A stretch of 64,000 nt of DNA from Micropterus salmoides. Taxonomy: Eukaryota; Chordata; Actinopteri; Centrarchiformes; Centrarchidae. Every line of letters starts with the position of its first letter. The first letter of the stretch is position 1. The notes under the pieces are model-generated. The model ran no database searches. It was not told where the DNA came from and saw only the letters and a program-made list of their open reading frames with translations. Below are positions 1-12,373 of the stretch, piece after piece. The translations under genes and the position numbers were made by a program. The stretch lies in assembly GCF_014851395.1 (NCBI RefSeq), contig NW_024041484.1, positions 4,660,183 to 4,724,182 of the forward strand, read 5' to 3'.

Positions 1-222
1 ATAGTAACCGTTGCTACGGTGTGGTGTTTGTCCTCCTCTACTGTGATTGGACAGCTGACTAAAAAGTGAAAGTGACGAGCGCAGCGTTTTTCCCAAAGTT
101 GAACATTTTTCAACTTTTTCAAAAAAAACTCTCAGCTCTCAGTGCATTCCCATTGGAATGAATTGAAAAAAGACGCTGGCGTCAGAAGAAAACGCTTTGT
201 TGGACACGGGCCCTGAGAATTC

Positions 223-539
223 CCCACTCTGAAACTCTTGCTCCAGTCCGTGTTGCTAAGCTGGTAAGGGGATATACAGCTGAACTGAAGCCATGTTTAC
301 CAGCTTTTCAGGGCCCGCCCTACTCTGCTTTTGATAGGCTAGTAATCTTGTAGAGGTGAGATGTATCACTCCATAGCTAAAACGAAGCATTCAACACACA
401 GGGTGAAAAGAGAGCTGCAGCAATGTGCAGTGTGACAAAAATATTGTGTTTTTTGAAAATTAAACCATGTAAAGCTGTTCTGGTACAACCCCTAAATAAG
501 GTTTTGAATCTGAAAATGAGCATAATGTGACCTCTTTAA
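223..539 (+). repeat. Dispersed repeat, copy A
   Basis: Resembles 55180-55466 in the same orientation and 31395-31650 in inverse orientation. Shared landmarks are the words CTGAAACTCTTGCTC, CCCGCCCTACTCTGC, TTCTGGTACAACCCC and a terminal GACCTCTTTAA. Only the distal part of the longer element seen at 31.4-32.7 kb is present. It is probably a non-autonomous DNA transposon family; the class is inferred, not shown. Confidence 0.6.
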
Positions 540-1082
540 TGAACTTTAAAGTTATTACCAAAATGTTGTTTATATTTTACAAAATTGTTGTTATAATTTT
601 ACAAAATTGTTGTTTAATTTTACAAAATTGTTGTTATATTTTACATTGTAGTTAATAATTTTCATTTGTTCTAGCGCTAACCATCAGAATAAAAAGCTGT
701 GCACATTGAGTTGAAGTTTTACTGTAATGTTGTTATCTCATACCAGTAGAAACACACATTGTGTTTGACTCGTTCCACTCGTTCAGTCAGGCAGACCAGA
801 GAGGAGGAAGGAGGATCAAAATACCCATCTGCAACCATTTACAAGACACTTTCATCATCATTTCTGGCAGCTCATTCATGAGCCATAACTTATTCTGCAC
901 AATATGCTACCTGAGGAGCAGCTTTACACTGAAACATTGCAACATGCAACAGAACTTACTGTTTTCAGATATTTTAAACTGAACAAAATTATAAATGCAA
1001 CACTTTTGTTTTTGCCCCCATTCATCATGAGCTGAACTCAAAGATCAAAGACTTTCTCCATGTACACAAAAGGCCTATTTCT

Positions 1083-1193
1083 CTCTAATATTGTTCACAA
1101 ATCTGTCAAAATCTGTGTCAGTGAGCACTTCACTCACAGGTGTGGCATATCAAGATGCTGATCAGACAGCATGGGGATTGCACAGGTGTGCCA
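1083..1193 (+). repeat. Dispersed repeat related to 11681-11788
   Basis: Shares long near-identical stretches with 11681-11788, including TGTGGCATATCAAGATGCTG, ATCAGACAGCATGGG and ATTGCACAGGTGTGCC. This copy lacks about 25 bases present in the other. The flanking text (GCAACACTTTTGTTTTTGCC at about 998) looks like the same family extending 5'. I believe it is a common fish DNA-transposon remnant; the superfamily is not certain. Confidence 0.6.
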
Positions 1194-1975
1194 CACAGCT
1201 CTGTAGCGCTGTTTGTTCATGTTGGCTATGGTAGAAACATGACGACAAAATACGCAAACTCCATAGAAGGGGTGTCTGCGGTTTTGTAGATATAAATGTC
1301 TCATTCTAAGGTAATAAAAACATAACGGTTCATTATGTAAGGTCTTTATACACCACTGAAAACATAGTTATGGATTTTATATTGCATTTCTGTCAATAGA
1401 TCCTCAGAGATATTACACACTGAACCTTTAAAACATTAATCTACACGGTTTTAACTTGAAAACAGCAGCAGTTGTTACAGTTTTTGTATTAACACATTTA
1501 AAGCATGCTTAAATTTTTGTATAGTAAAGTTTTGTTTTGGAAGCAAACGCCTCTCAAAGTATCTTGCAGGCGTACATGTACTCTGCTGTTTTCACACACG
1601 ATAGAATCATAACATTTACTCCTTTACAGCCCGTCATCTGGTTACCCCATCATACCCTCCCTCAGAAACACACCCACATTGGGTGCATGCGCATGCAGAT
1701 GTTCCCATCCCTGGTGAGAAATGTGGGGGTTCCTTTACTGGCAATTGCTGCTCCAGCTATAGCAAGCCTATTGTCGATAGGAGTGTTAAACCACAAGCTG
1801 TTTGTGACACTGCCCATCAACAGGAACAGAAGACAATCACTGAAATTTCTACTTTGTTTCATGTAAATGCATATAACCAGAGCATAAATCAGTCATATTA
1901 CATTTGTCTTACATTTTTTTTTCACTTACTTTTTCTCAGAAGAGCCATATTTCATGTTTGCTTCCAGCAACACCT

Positions 1976-1980
<5 letters not shown>

Positions 1981-2018
<38 letters not shown>
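1981..2018. repeat. (CA)n microsatellite
   Basis: Nineteen uninterrupted CA dinucleotides. Open frames across it read only His/Thr or Val/Cys alternation and are artefacts. Confidence 0.98.
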
Positions 2019-2021
<3 letters not shown>

Positions 2022-3743
2022 GGAGAAATAGAGGGCTATGAAGTCACTCATGAGAAGTTGTAGAGAAACAAAGGATGAAAGATCCCTTGGCCTTAATGTT
2101 GTATGGAGGGTTGGGGGATTTGGCCGTTCCCTCAGTGAAGTATTAACACAGCTGAAAGTGAGTTTGATATTTATTAAGATGACAGGCCTCATCTGTTTTT
2201 GCAGGAAAAAACTTTCACGAAACACGGGTCAGGGTAAACATGGCTAAAGAATCAGGTTTTTCCTGGAGAGATCTAACTGGGTCAGCCAGGTTTTTCTTAG
2301 CCCCTTAACCTGAAAAGTGACATCATTACAGTGAATGCCTGAAATCATCAGATGACTGTGAATGTTGCAAATGTTGTACCTCTTGGCTGTGAGTGGTTTG
2401 AAGGTACAGTCGTACAACTTGAGCACTCATAAGATCCCGTGGAGCTTTAACTTAACGGCCACATAGAACATGTTTATACTCCAAGTGTCAAAATGGGAAA
2501 CCTGCAAAGTTCTAAATAAACGCTTCCAATGCTGTGTTTTGAAGATAAAGACAGGATGTTTGAAGTTCTCCTTCTGATCTAAACCTCCAACAGTTTTCTG
2601 TAGCAGTGTGACTGAGAGAAATACATTTTGTGACATATACTTTTGCATAATATGACCAGACCAGCAGTAAACTCACTGAGGCCGAATGCCAAGAGACACT
2701 GGACAACACGTGGCTGTATTTTGTTCAAAACCTTCCACCACTTCCTTCCTTCCTGGTGCCAGGGATTCATCAAGGGATCTGTTTGCCTCCCAGCCTTTTA
2801 AACTTTTATATAACTGCAAGAGAAATGCTTACACAATGAATGAGTAAACGCATATCTCAACAGTCTCACAGCTTCAAAATATTTAGCTCCTCTGAGAATC
2901 AGTGTGTTTCACTGACCTCATTGTGTGTGCAATCAGTGTAAAGTGGTGGAACCTCAGCAGGAAGCAGCGCACTTTAAGTTGCTCATAAGTTAAACGTATC
3001 ACACTTACGGTGGCCTGTCTGCTTTCATGTTTCACGCTTCCTCTGAAACCTGCAGACTCTAACTGAACCTCAGCAGGCGGATGACATGAAACAGAACATT
3101 CAGTCTGTGTCGTGCATTTGTTTCAGGTTTGTTTGTCCCTGTTAGAGCAGCCCTAAACATCTGGAGCTGATTAGCTTAAGATACACTCCTTCCACGAGGC
3201 AGGACTGCCTAACACGCTGTCTCTGGCCTGCATTTGAACAATCAGCAATCCACTCACTCCAAATTACAACGTGTTCTCCAATCTCAATGCATTCATAATC
3301 ACATTGTCAATGTTTTTTGCAGAATTATACCACCAGATTTGAACTCACATGATTTTATGGCAGCAGAATTTGTCAAATATTTTTACTAATGTTTAAAAAA
3401 CATTTTAAAACAGATTTTTTTAGGATGGCATTTTTATAATGTCTCAACTCCTCGCTCTCACATCTCTCCATACACTAATGTGTCCACATGTTTATGTGCA
3501 TATGTGTGGTGAAGCATGTGTACAAGGTTTTGCCACTTTACCATTTTACAATTATATTTGTTAGTGACTGCTTGAGCTGCTCTGTTTTAATAGTTATTTT
3601 ATTACTTTTGCTTGTCTTACTCTCTGTCTTATATGGCTTCTTTAAGACATCACCGAGGAACTACATGACTATATATTGATTATGTAGCAACTATAGTTAC
3701 TGGCTAGGAAAAAACGAACAGAAGTTCCAAAGAGTTTGCACAT

Positions 3744-3746
<3 letters not shown>

Positions 3747-3818
<72 letters not shown>
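3747..3818. repeat. (TG)n microsatellite, 36 units
   Basis: Seventy-two bases of perfect TG. This is the longest simple repeat in the window and likely polymorphic. Confidence 0.98.
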
Positions 3819-3821
<3 letters not shown>

Positions 3822-4923
3822 TGTTGGTCCACACCAAACCACAAAAGTCATCACACTGCAAAAAATTCCAAACCGGGATAGAGTTGCTACCTTTTTCAGG
3901 ACTACATTTCAGTACAATAGAAAAGGTCTGTAAAATTTCACTAATTTGCAAGGGAGTTCAGTTGTTTTGGGGATTTTTTTTAGGGAAGAAATAAGCTAAA
4001 GGTAGGCAAATCACTTCCCTTATGGGCTATGGTATTAAAAGACAACCAAAAAACATGACCCATAATTCCACAAAAGTATTGAATGGCATTGAAGCGGCAT
4101 ATAACTCTGTCATGCATTATGCGTACAGATTTCCACTTATTCTTAAGGATAAATGTTAAAAAGACTCATTTTAGTCTACAGCCTAAAGATCTACATTTTT
4201 TTCAGTGTACCAGTACAAAAAGTTCCCTTGTCTAGCAATAAAACAGGGTTGCTTATAAAGCACAAAATACAAGATTCATACAGTATTTCACAAAATATAA
4301 TAGACATATAGAAGCAAAACTCATAAAGTATGCACTTTAGAAAACAGAGATAAAGTAAGGAGGCCTGTCCCTGTTGGGTTTATATGTCTCAGTCATACAG
4401 TGTAGCACAATTTAAAGCACATTTAAAACGTCAGAAACGTATGTACTCACAAGAGAACGAGGGTGGCGTTGTTTATGGTCAACCTCAGTCCTGGTGTTCA
4501 TGGTCCATGTTGTAAAACCTCTGAGGACTGAGACTCACCCTCACCAACAATCTCACTTTTCTCCTCTCCCACCTCCTTTCTCTTTCTTCTCTCCAGATGT
4601 GAGTCATCTTGCTCACCAGCGCTCTGATGCCTCACTGTCCTTCAGCCAGCAATAGATTAGCTCACCCCATTTCTCATATTCATATCTGTGATACTAAAAA
4701 AAAGTAAAAAGTAAAAAAAAAAAAGGCTTTGAAAGCAGTAATTTACGGAGCCCGGGAGGTCTGAAATGTTTTTTGAGAATAACACGGACCACACTCTGTT
4801 GGCTGCGAAATATAATTAAAGGTATTTATTATGGCAGTAGGCTACTGGCCAAATTACTTAGGAGTTACAAAGTTATAATGAAAACAGTTCTGGGGTCGAG
4901 CCAAATCGCACGTCATCTTAAAA

Positions 4924-4943
4924 ACTACATTTCCCATAATGGC
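4924..4943 (+). promoter_or_regulatory. ZNF143/SBS-like promoter motif upstream of ankrd16
   Basis: The sequence ACTACATTTCCCATAATGGC closely fits the ACTACAnTTCCCA element bound by ZNF143, which is frequent in housekeeping and bidirectional vertebrate promoters. It lies about 690 bases before the ankrd16 ATG. A possible untranslated first exon could run from here to a GTGAGT donor near 5029, joined to a TTGCCCCTAG acceptor near 5571, just before the coding start. The motif match is direct; promoter function and the 5'UTR intron are inference. Confidence 0.45.
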
Positions 4944-5613
4944 CGGGGTGTCGCTCTGCTGGAAAGGACGACTAAAGTTTATCCCTTAAACTACAGAGTG
5001 GGTCGTCATATTTGTCAGGTGTGTCATGTGAGTTAGGCTGGTGGATGTATCTGATGTTGATCTACAAATGATTTTCTGCTCATTAATAATGTTTGAATTG
5101 ATCAAAATCAATGATCAAATACGTACATTTTTACGTGTGTTTATCTTGATTTTTCCACCTAGAGCACATTGTAACTTCATACGTGCCGTGCTTATATATT
5201 TAAAATTGCAACAAACAACAATCTAGTAACATTTATTAAAGTTATTAAGCCTTGAAGACGGAAATATGCCACAAATGTTTTTTTTTGTTTTTATTTTTAT
5301 AATCGGTTTTCTATGTAAAATGCGTACCTGTGAATATTCCAAACAACATCATATTTATTATATTATTCTAGTAATTGTAAGAATAATAACGTTTGTTGTA
5401 CATTTTTGTATTGCTTTATGTATGGGAAGATAAGTAATATAACATTAACAGTGTAAGGTTATGGTTGGCCACTTAATTCCGCTACTCTGCGTAGTAAACA
5501 CTTCTTCCAGCAAGTCTTCAAGCAGTTGAACTTAGAACTGAGTTAAAGTAGTTTTTCATTTTTGCCCCTAGGTTACTTTGTGTTCATGCAGCAGTCTTTC
5601 ACCTCCACCCAGC

Positions 5614-7393
5614 ATGGAGGAGAACACTTTAAAGCTGCTGGCGAAGCTCACTCAGGAGGGACAGTTAAGCTCTCTGGAGGAACGGATATCCTCGGGCGGC
5701 TCGGCGGCGGTACAAACCGTCCGGAGCAAACACTTCGGTCGGTCAGGAGACACCCTGCTGCACTACGCGGCCCGGCAGGGACACCTGGACATTGTGCGGT
5801 ATCTAATAAAGCGGGTAGGCATGGATGTGGAGACGTACAATAACGACTACAAGAGGCCGCTGCACGAAGCTGCGTCCATGAGCCACCTGGCTGTGTCAGC
5901 TACCTGCTGCAGGAGGGAGCCAAGGTGGACAGTCTGAAGAAGGCGGACTGGTGAGCATGAGTACAGAAAGCTGCTCGGAATGAGTTCGGAAGAAATAAAA
6001 AAACAAACAAAAAAAACAACCAACAACGTGACAACCCTATGATGGAGACATGTGGTGCCCCCTGTTGATTTTAAAAAGCACTGTCACGCTAAGGATGCTA
6101 GCTCCCTTCGATAGCTCAGTTGGTAGAGCGGAGGACTGTAGAGGCTTGATGCTGAAATCCTTAGGTCGCTGGTTCGAATCCGGCTCGAAGGAGCACCGTT
6201 TTGATTGCAAATCGTTTATTTCACGAAACTTTTGTTCAAGAGTCAAACATTTGAAGAAAACAAAGAAATAAAGAAAAACACCAATCTGTCGCAGCCCAGT
6301 TTGTTGTTATATTTGACTCACAGAGCCAAACGTCTGTCGTTGTGTTATTGTTTTTATTGTTATTGTTTTTTTGCTTGACGATGGTGACCATCTTTCAGAA
6401 ACCCAAAGGGTCTGTTTAAAACATAGGTTTAAAAGGATTTCCAGAAGCGTCAAACACAGCTGCCCATCTAAATCTAAAAGTATTCCCTTGCCTGGATCAA
6501 GTACAATGCCTTAACCAAATAAAGTTAGATGATTATATACAAAAAATATATACATACTATACATTAATGTTGTTTTCTATTCTTTTGTATTTTGATGTGT
6601 AATGAGTTTAATCTTTATACATGAGGGACACAAGCAGTGTCTAATCTCTCATTATTAGAGCTAACACAGAATTTAATTATTTCATAATTTCAAAACTGAA
6701 GGAAAATGTCACAACTAAATTTACAGTTTATTGGACGATGTCTATTCTAAGTTTAACTAAAGATTTGATCATTTACTGTGGAATGTTTAACACTTATATT
6801 TTCTGATCCATCCCACTGTGGTGATGGGACTGCCACTTTATTTACATTTCACTTGGTTAGAGTAGTTTGTCAGTGTTGCCTTCTCTCTCTCTCTCTCAGG
6901 ACTCCACTGATGATGGCCTGCACTCGGAGAAACCTCAACGTGATCCAGGAGCTGCTGCACCATGGCGCTGACCCTGCACTGAGAAACAAGGACGGCTGGA
7001 ACTCGTTCCACATCGCCTGCAGGGAGGGCGATCCTCTGGTCGTACAGCACCTGCTCCTCGTCACGCCGGACGTCTGGAGGACGGAGAGCAAGACGCGCAG
7101 GACACCACTGCACACTGCAGGTAAAGTCCTTAGATGCTGGTTCTAGTGATGGATATGTCATGTGATGGCAACATCTGGCACACACACTCAACAATTTCCA
7201 GAATCGTTAATCTCTTAGATATTCTGTTGTGGCCAGATCTCCAAGTGCGTGTTCGGTGAAAAAAAAAACAATCTTTTACCCTGTTTTGTGAGGGACCTTT
7301 TGCGTTCATTGTCAGATTATAACTAAGTTTCTCTCTCTCTCCATCATTCAGCAATGCACGGCTGTGAGGAGATTGTTAGGATCTGCTGGAGAG
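5614..7393 (+). CDS. ankrd16: Ankyrin repeat domain protein 16, 5' part (three exons, two frame breaks)
   Basis: Exons are 5614-5950, 6900-7120 and 7352-7393, joined by GT-AG introns in matching phases. The ATG at 5614 opens a frame starting MEENTLKLLAKLTQEGQ, followed by ankyrin repeats (GDTLLHYAARQGHLDIVRYL, YNNDYKRPLHEAASM, TPLMMACTRRNLNVIQELL, KDGWNSFHIACREGDPLVVQ, RRTPLHTA). These match vertebrate ANKRD16 exon for exon. ANKRD16 is a nine-ankyrin-repeat protein reported in mouse to work with alanyl-tRNA synthetase against mischarged serine. Exon 1 shifts frame near 5890: reading resumes as CVSYLLQEGAKVDSLKKADW one base out, as if GAC had lost its A. Exon 3 has a second apparent one-base loss near 7383. 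Roughly half of the usual 360 or so residues is covered; later exons are absent before the gap at 8165. Identity is firm. Whether the breaks are assembly errors or real decay is open. Confidence 0.9.
6105..6192 (+). tRNA. tRNA-Tyr(GTA) with a 15-nt intron
   Basis: The acceptor arms CCTTCGA and TCGAAGG pair perfectly and are followed by discriminator A. The D arm reads GCTCAGTTGGTAGAGC, and the T arm GGTTCGAATCC is a canonical B box. Anticodon GTA is at 6138-6140. As in eukaryotic tRNA-Tyr genes, an intron (6142-6156) sits one base 3' of the anticodon. A TTTT run at 6199-6202 can end Pol III transcription. The gene lies in ankrd16 intron 1, in the same orientation. All expected features are intact, so it is probably functional. 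Confidence 0.96.
6199..6202 (+). terminator. Pol III T-run terminator of the tRNA-Tyr gene
   Basis: Four T residues seven bases after the discriminator base of the tRNA. Confidence 0.75.
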
Positions 7394-7542
7394 GTAGGTG
7401 AAATTTTCTTTGGGGAATACTTCCTTAAAAAAAATGTGTGAAATGTTTCAGTTTTGGTGTGTGTATCCCCAGAACTTTTTCTCAGAATTTCCAGCTCAAA
7501 TGCCGTAAAATGATAAATAAGACCAACACTTACGAACATAAG

Positions 7543-7740
7543 ATTGTTGGCTCGATCCCTAGTTTGGCAGGATGAATCTGGGTGGCGGAGAGTGAACTGG
7601 CAGCACGTACTCCTCACTCATAACCACTGCAGAAGTGCCCTGAGCAAGGCCCTTGACCCTAACTGCATCAGTGGAGCTGCTGAGTGTCCACCTGATCAGA
7701 TGGCAGCTTACAGGTGTTATCCTGAATAAATGAAACCTGC
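7543..7740 (+). repeat. tRNA-derived SINE-like repeat
   Basis: Contains a T-arm-like GGCTCGATCCCTAG, followed by the body words AGAAGTGCCCTGAGCAAGGC and CTTGACCCTAACTGC, typical of tRNA-derived fish SINEs, and ends near an AATAAATGAAA tail. It lies 3' of ankrd16 exon 3. Family assignment is from memory of such repeats, not from an alignment. Confidence 0.55.
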
Positions 7741-8026
7741 AACCTTTCTTTGGCCACATGGGGGCAGCAGAAACAAGCTATAAACACAGTGACACCTCTT
7801 AAGTTGAAATGACCAATTTGTGAGCAGATGATTTTGCTCCACTGTCCAGCTCTTTAGCTGCTAAATACTCCACTGTGTCACCAGCTAGCTGCTAACTTAA
7901 TATAATATTAAAATAGAGCGCGCAAACACAATCTATGTTTGACAAACAATAACAGTACACGGTCCACTTACTTAAAATTTGGAGCTTTCAGCTGCATTTG
8001 AAAAATTCAATTCAAACCAGCTTTAT

Positions 8027-8164
8027 TGGCATTCATGTATAAAACAGTATGCCAAAGCTACATATAAATTAAATAACAATTCATTTCATACATTTCATTA
8101 AATAAGTAAATAAAACAGTAAAAGTTGTTTGTGTGGGTTAATAAAAAATAAAATACTACTACTA
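8027..8164 (-). repeat. Possible retrotransposon 3' end, reverse orientation, cut by gap
   Basis: AATTCAATTCAAACCAGCTT followed by TATTGGCATTCATG resembles the reverse of a common fish LINE 3' tail. The stretch is AT-rich with repeated AATAAATAAA-like words and ends at the N run, a plausible reason why assembly broke here. Weak evidence. Confidence 0.35.
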
Positions 8165-8664
8165 NNNNNNNNNNNNNNNNNNNNNNNNNNNNNNNNNNNN
8201 NNNNNNNNNNNNNNNNNNNNNNNNNNNNNNNNNNNNNNNNNNNNNNNNNNNNNNNNNNNNNNNNNNNNNNNNNNNNNNNNNNNNNNNNNNNNNNNNNNNN
8301 NNNNNNNNNNNNNNNNNNNNNNNNNNNNNNNNNNNNNNNNNNNNNNNNNNNNNNNNNNNNNNNNNNNNNNNNNNNNNNNNNNNNNNNNNNNNNNNNNNNN
8401 NNNNNNNNNNNNNNNNNNNNNNNNNNNNNNNNNNNNNNNNNNNNNNNNNNNNNNNNNNNNNNNNNNNNNNNNNNNNNNNNNNNNNNNNNNNNNNNNNNNN
8501 NNNNNNNNNNNNNNNNNNNNNNNNNNNNNNNNNNNNNNNNNNNNNNNNNNNNNNNNNNNNNNNNNNNNNNNNNNNNNNNNNNNNNNNNNNNNNNNNNNNN
8601 NNNNNNNNNNNNNNNNNNNNNNNNNNNNNNNNNNNNNNNNNNNNNNNNNNNNNNNNNNNNNNNN
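8165..8664. other. Assembly gap, exactly 500 N
   Basis: Placeholder gap. The same length recurs at 35950 and 57747, so the size is conventional, not measured. Open frames reported across it are meaningless. Confidence 1.
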
Positions 8665-11420
8665 AAGATTGATTATTCCAGGTTTGTCACAGCAATCTGG
8701 TTATGTTTAGTTAGTCAGAGGTTAGGTTTGGTTAGTTTGTTTACATGACAGTTGTAATGACTGGAATGTAGCCTCAATCAGGTTACAATGAAAACATTTA
8801 GCAGGCACATGGACAAACTAAAAAGCACACTGTACACAGAGTGGATAGAGTAGTGATGTGGTTCAGTAAAGCTCCTGATGATAACAGCAGCTGTTGCTCT
8901 CCTCTCTGACTCCCTGCGGCTTGTCACACTGATCCCACATCAAAGGCTGCTCCTGACTCGCACACTTTAATCTACTGTATAGGATTCTTCAGCGTGACCT
9001 CTGCTCGGTTTGCTTTTCTCACCTGCTATATACATTAAACCTTCTCAGACATTGTAATGGTTCTAATTGTTGTTTAAAATTATTAACACGGAGGCCTGGA
9101 TCTGCTAACTCGCCCACATCTCATTAACACAGACTCCTTGCTCCTGGTTAGTAGTCTTCCATTTTGAGGACTGATGTGTTAGCATGTTTAGTCAATCTTG
9201 CTAAAAATAAAATAAAAAAAAGTACACACTTTCAAATCTTCAACAGGCCTCAACACAAATCACTCAATGTGACAAACTGTTGAAGAGACAAGAGAACAGC
9301 TAAAGAGGACTTTAGCAAAGTGGGAGAGAAGTTAACCCGTAATTGAAGGTTGAACCTTCAAAAGCAGCAGATTAATGGGAGGAAAGCTGCTCATTTCTGG
9401 CCCCGACCTGCTGGACGGTTTCCAGACCTGAAATTCTTGCTTGGCAGCTGTGTACTATCCCCAGCACATTCACTTCCCTCATGGGTGGGGTCAGCTCCCT
9501 TCACTCAGGTAACACTGACATTTCAGAATCTAAGCAACAGTATGTTCGCTATGTGTGCTCCTGTGCAAACACCGCATAAATTATCCAATTTCACAAGTCC
9601 TTTCATGTAGTTCATCTAATATGAGTTTAGGTTATGAGAATGAGCAAATATATATTTGCCACATTTTTATAATTCTAGATAGAAAAACACAAGAAATGAC
9701 ACAATTTACACATTTACTGTATATGTCATTCAAATAAATACATTCAAAACTACTTGATTGGTCTCTCAAGGGGCAATTTGAGGCAAGTGAGTTTGCGAAC
9801 AGAAGTTCACGTAGCCAATTCTTTTACACACATAAAACACACACAATCTAGAAATACAATATTACATACAGACAAAAACTTCCATAGCTGGCCAAGAATA
9901 TCCAACACAAGAAAAAGGCTTAGTGTGTCCAAAACTGTCAGAAATGTGAGTGCATTTATCAGTCTATACACAAGGTAAACTCCCCTTTTCTTGTACTGTG
10001 GAAGTTCACAAGTCTAATAGCTCCTGGAATAAGACCAAACTCCTAATAATTGTTTTACATCCAGGTTTTACATCTTGATGGCAGCAGCTTAAAGCAGTCA
10101 TAGAGGACTTGTGGGGTCTTTGATAATGTTAAATGACAACACCCTGTAATCAGATCTTGTCCTTTTGGCAAAGGCATGTAAAACAGCAAATTAATGAAAA
10201 AGTTAAAATGCTTTTGATAAAAAAGGAATAAAACGTCAATATTCAGCGATCTACTTGGAAGGAATTTAGTTAACGTAGAGGCAGTAGTGATGCTGCTGAG
10301 CCTTTTTCAAAATGACATCGGTATTTTCAATAAATCCCAACCTGTCATCACACAGGTCCAAGCATTTGTGCTTTAAAATAGCATTCCTTAAAATCTTTTT
10401 TGTCTTTTCTTTATATGTTGCTTTGTTCAGAGATGAACAATATCTAAAACACATGAAAGTGACACTGAATGACAAAAGACATAACCTGTTAAAAAGTTAA
10501 ATCCCATGATGTTACTCAATATTCAATCAATGCCCCAGGTTGTAACACAGGCTTTCTTTTCAAATTTTATAGTCTCCAAGCCCAGGTTCAGATAAACATG
10601 ATAACATCACTATGATCATCACAAACAGATTTACTGTTATGAGTAACATCTGGTGACAGAATTTCCCCTGTATGATTGCCAACATGATGTTAGTCTCAGT
10701 TTCATTTAGATAAACATATTGTAGTTTTTTCCAAACGGTGTCGAAATTGGCCAGACAACAATAAACCACGCCACGTGTATCTCGTCACACCGGCTCTCTG
10801 TGAGGACCGTCTCTGTCTTGACAGATGATCACAGCTGACAAAGACACTTACTTCGTTACACCCTCATCTCCTTGAAGACTGTGCCTATTGTACTATATCT
10901 GTGTCCAGAGATCAGAGCGGCTGATGGGTACCTGCAGCGACAGCCACAAGACATTAGCGGAGACAAAAGCATCAGCGGGTCATTTGTAAAGTGGCAGACA
11001 GTAGAACAATGGGATGACGATAAGAGACAGAAACCAGAGAGGGGGAATACATTCTGCCTGGTGACAGGGAAGCGACACAGGACAACATTTATAAACAATG
11101 AGCTCATGTAGATACGGGCACGTCTGTGTTACGCCTTACAGACGTACAACATTTGGACAATCTGTATTTTCAGTTAAGGGCACAGAGATCTGGAACAAGT
11201 TACATTAACTAAACTTGATTGCCTGAAATGGCACTATAACGCTTGAATAGCACTTTACTACATAAACAGCACTTTAATAATATAAGCATGGCATCTTGCA
11301 CAGATTACAGTATGATTCACTTTGGTAACCAGTTCATGACCTGTATACTGCAACATAATGATTGTTTTGTACATTGTGGTTTAATGTACTGTTTCTTTTA
11401 TTGTTTTTATTATGTTTTAT

Positions 11421-11472
11421 ATTCCCCGCAACCTGACCCCGGATAAGCGGATGAAGATGGATGGATGGATGG
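11421..11472 (+). repeat. Rex3/RTE-like LINE 3' end with GATG tail
   Basis: The words CGCAACCTGACCCCGGATAA and GCGGATGAAG run into (GATG)n. Rex3-type fish LINEs end in GATG repeats, so this is likely a severely 5'-truncated copy. Only the tail is present. Confidence 0.5.
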
Positions 11473-11680
11473 TTTATATTGACTTGTACTGTCTGCAGAT
11501 GAAAAATAGCCTTCTGGCTAAATCTGGCATATTTAAGTCATGGATGTTCATTAATGTGCACTGTCCCTTTTAAATTAATAAATAAATTTAAACTGAAATT
11601 GAAGCACACTGTATTGATCTAAAACACTGATACTACAAGCGGTGAGTTCTATTGAAAAAAAAAGTGCTTTCAGTGTGATA

Positions 11681-11788
11681 ATCTGTGTTAGTGAGCACTT
11701 CTCCTTTGCAGAGATAATCCATCCACCTCACAGGTGTGGCATATCAAGATGCTGATCAGACAGCATGGGTATTGCACAGGTGTGCCTT
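11681..11788 (+). repeat. Dispersed repeat related to 1083-1193
   Basis: Second, more complete copy of the repeat at 1.1 kb, including the CTCCTTTGCAGAGATAATCC segment missing there, and continuing into CACAATAAAAGGCCACTC. Confidence 0.6.
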
Positions 11789-12373
11789 AAGCTGGCCACA
11801 ATAAAAGGCCACTCGAAAGTATGTTTCAGAGACAGCTCTCCACTCTGCTTTGCTTAAAATACGTGCCTAGTCTATTTATGAATCAAGCAGCACAGAGCAG
11901 ATCAAGTCAGATAATGTGGTTGCACCTGTAAAGGAAACTTAAACAGTGGAGTCAGGTTTCACAGTGGAAAAACATGGCCTCCCACTCAAAGAACTTGACA
12001 GTGAGTTAAAGAGTTGTATTATATGCCAAATTATAACTGGGAATTTATTTTATATTGGCGGTAAGGCTCCATAACAGACTGTTGGTGCACTGAATTGTTA
12101 TTTGTTGTGTTAGTATTATAAATCTCAAGGGAACCCATACAATTAGAAAATTGCAGAAATGTTACTTGGCTATTCCTTTTTTAAATTTGTATTAGTTATA
12201 TATCTGTAAGGATTTAGACTACAGACAACATACAGTACAGTATGTAGTAGGCACAGATTTAATAGCACAATTCAAAGTAATGATATATTGACCCTGCCAA
12301 TCTAATCTAAAAATCTAATGCCACCCCCTTCCCAACAATCCTGTCGCCTGTCTGGGGTGTTGCATGCTGTACA

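Larger units (their letters stand above)
1..4900. other. AT-rich intergenic DNA upstream of ankrd16
   Basis: No supported gene. Short open frames here have no recognisable domain, and several are translations of CA/TG repeats. The stretch holds a dispersed repeat copy at 223-539, a second repeat at 1083-1193 that recurs at 11.7 kb, a CA tract and a long TG tract. I looked on the minus strand for exons of a divergent neighbour (FBH1 lies next to ANKRD16 in mammals) and saw none. Confidence 0.6.

Noticed and set aside
3669..3994. Val/Cys or His/Thr repeat proteins around 3.7-3.9 kb and 1.9-2.2 kb
   Set aside because: Translations of (TG)n and (CA)n microsatellites.
6037..6246. Minus-strand open frame containing SNQRPKDFSIKPLQSSALPT
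   Set aside because: It is the reverse translation of the tRNA-Tyr gene, a well-known false protein.
8129..8710. Long frames across the N runs here and at 35862-36489 and 57700-58363
   Set aside because: They consist of undetermined bases; no protein evidence.
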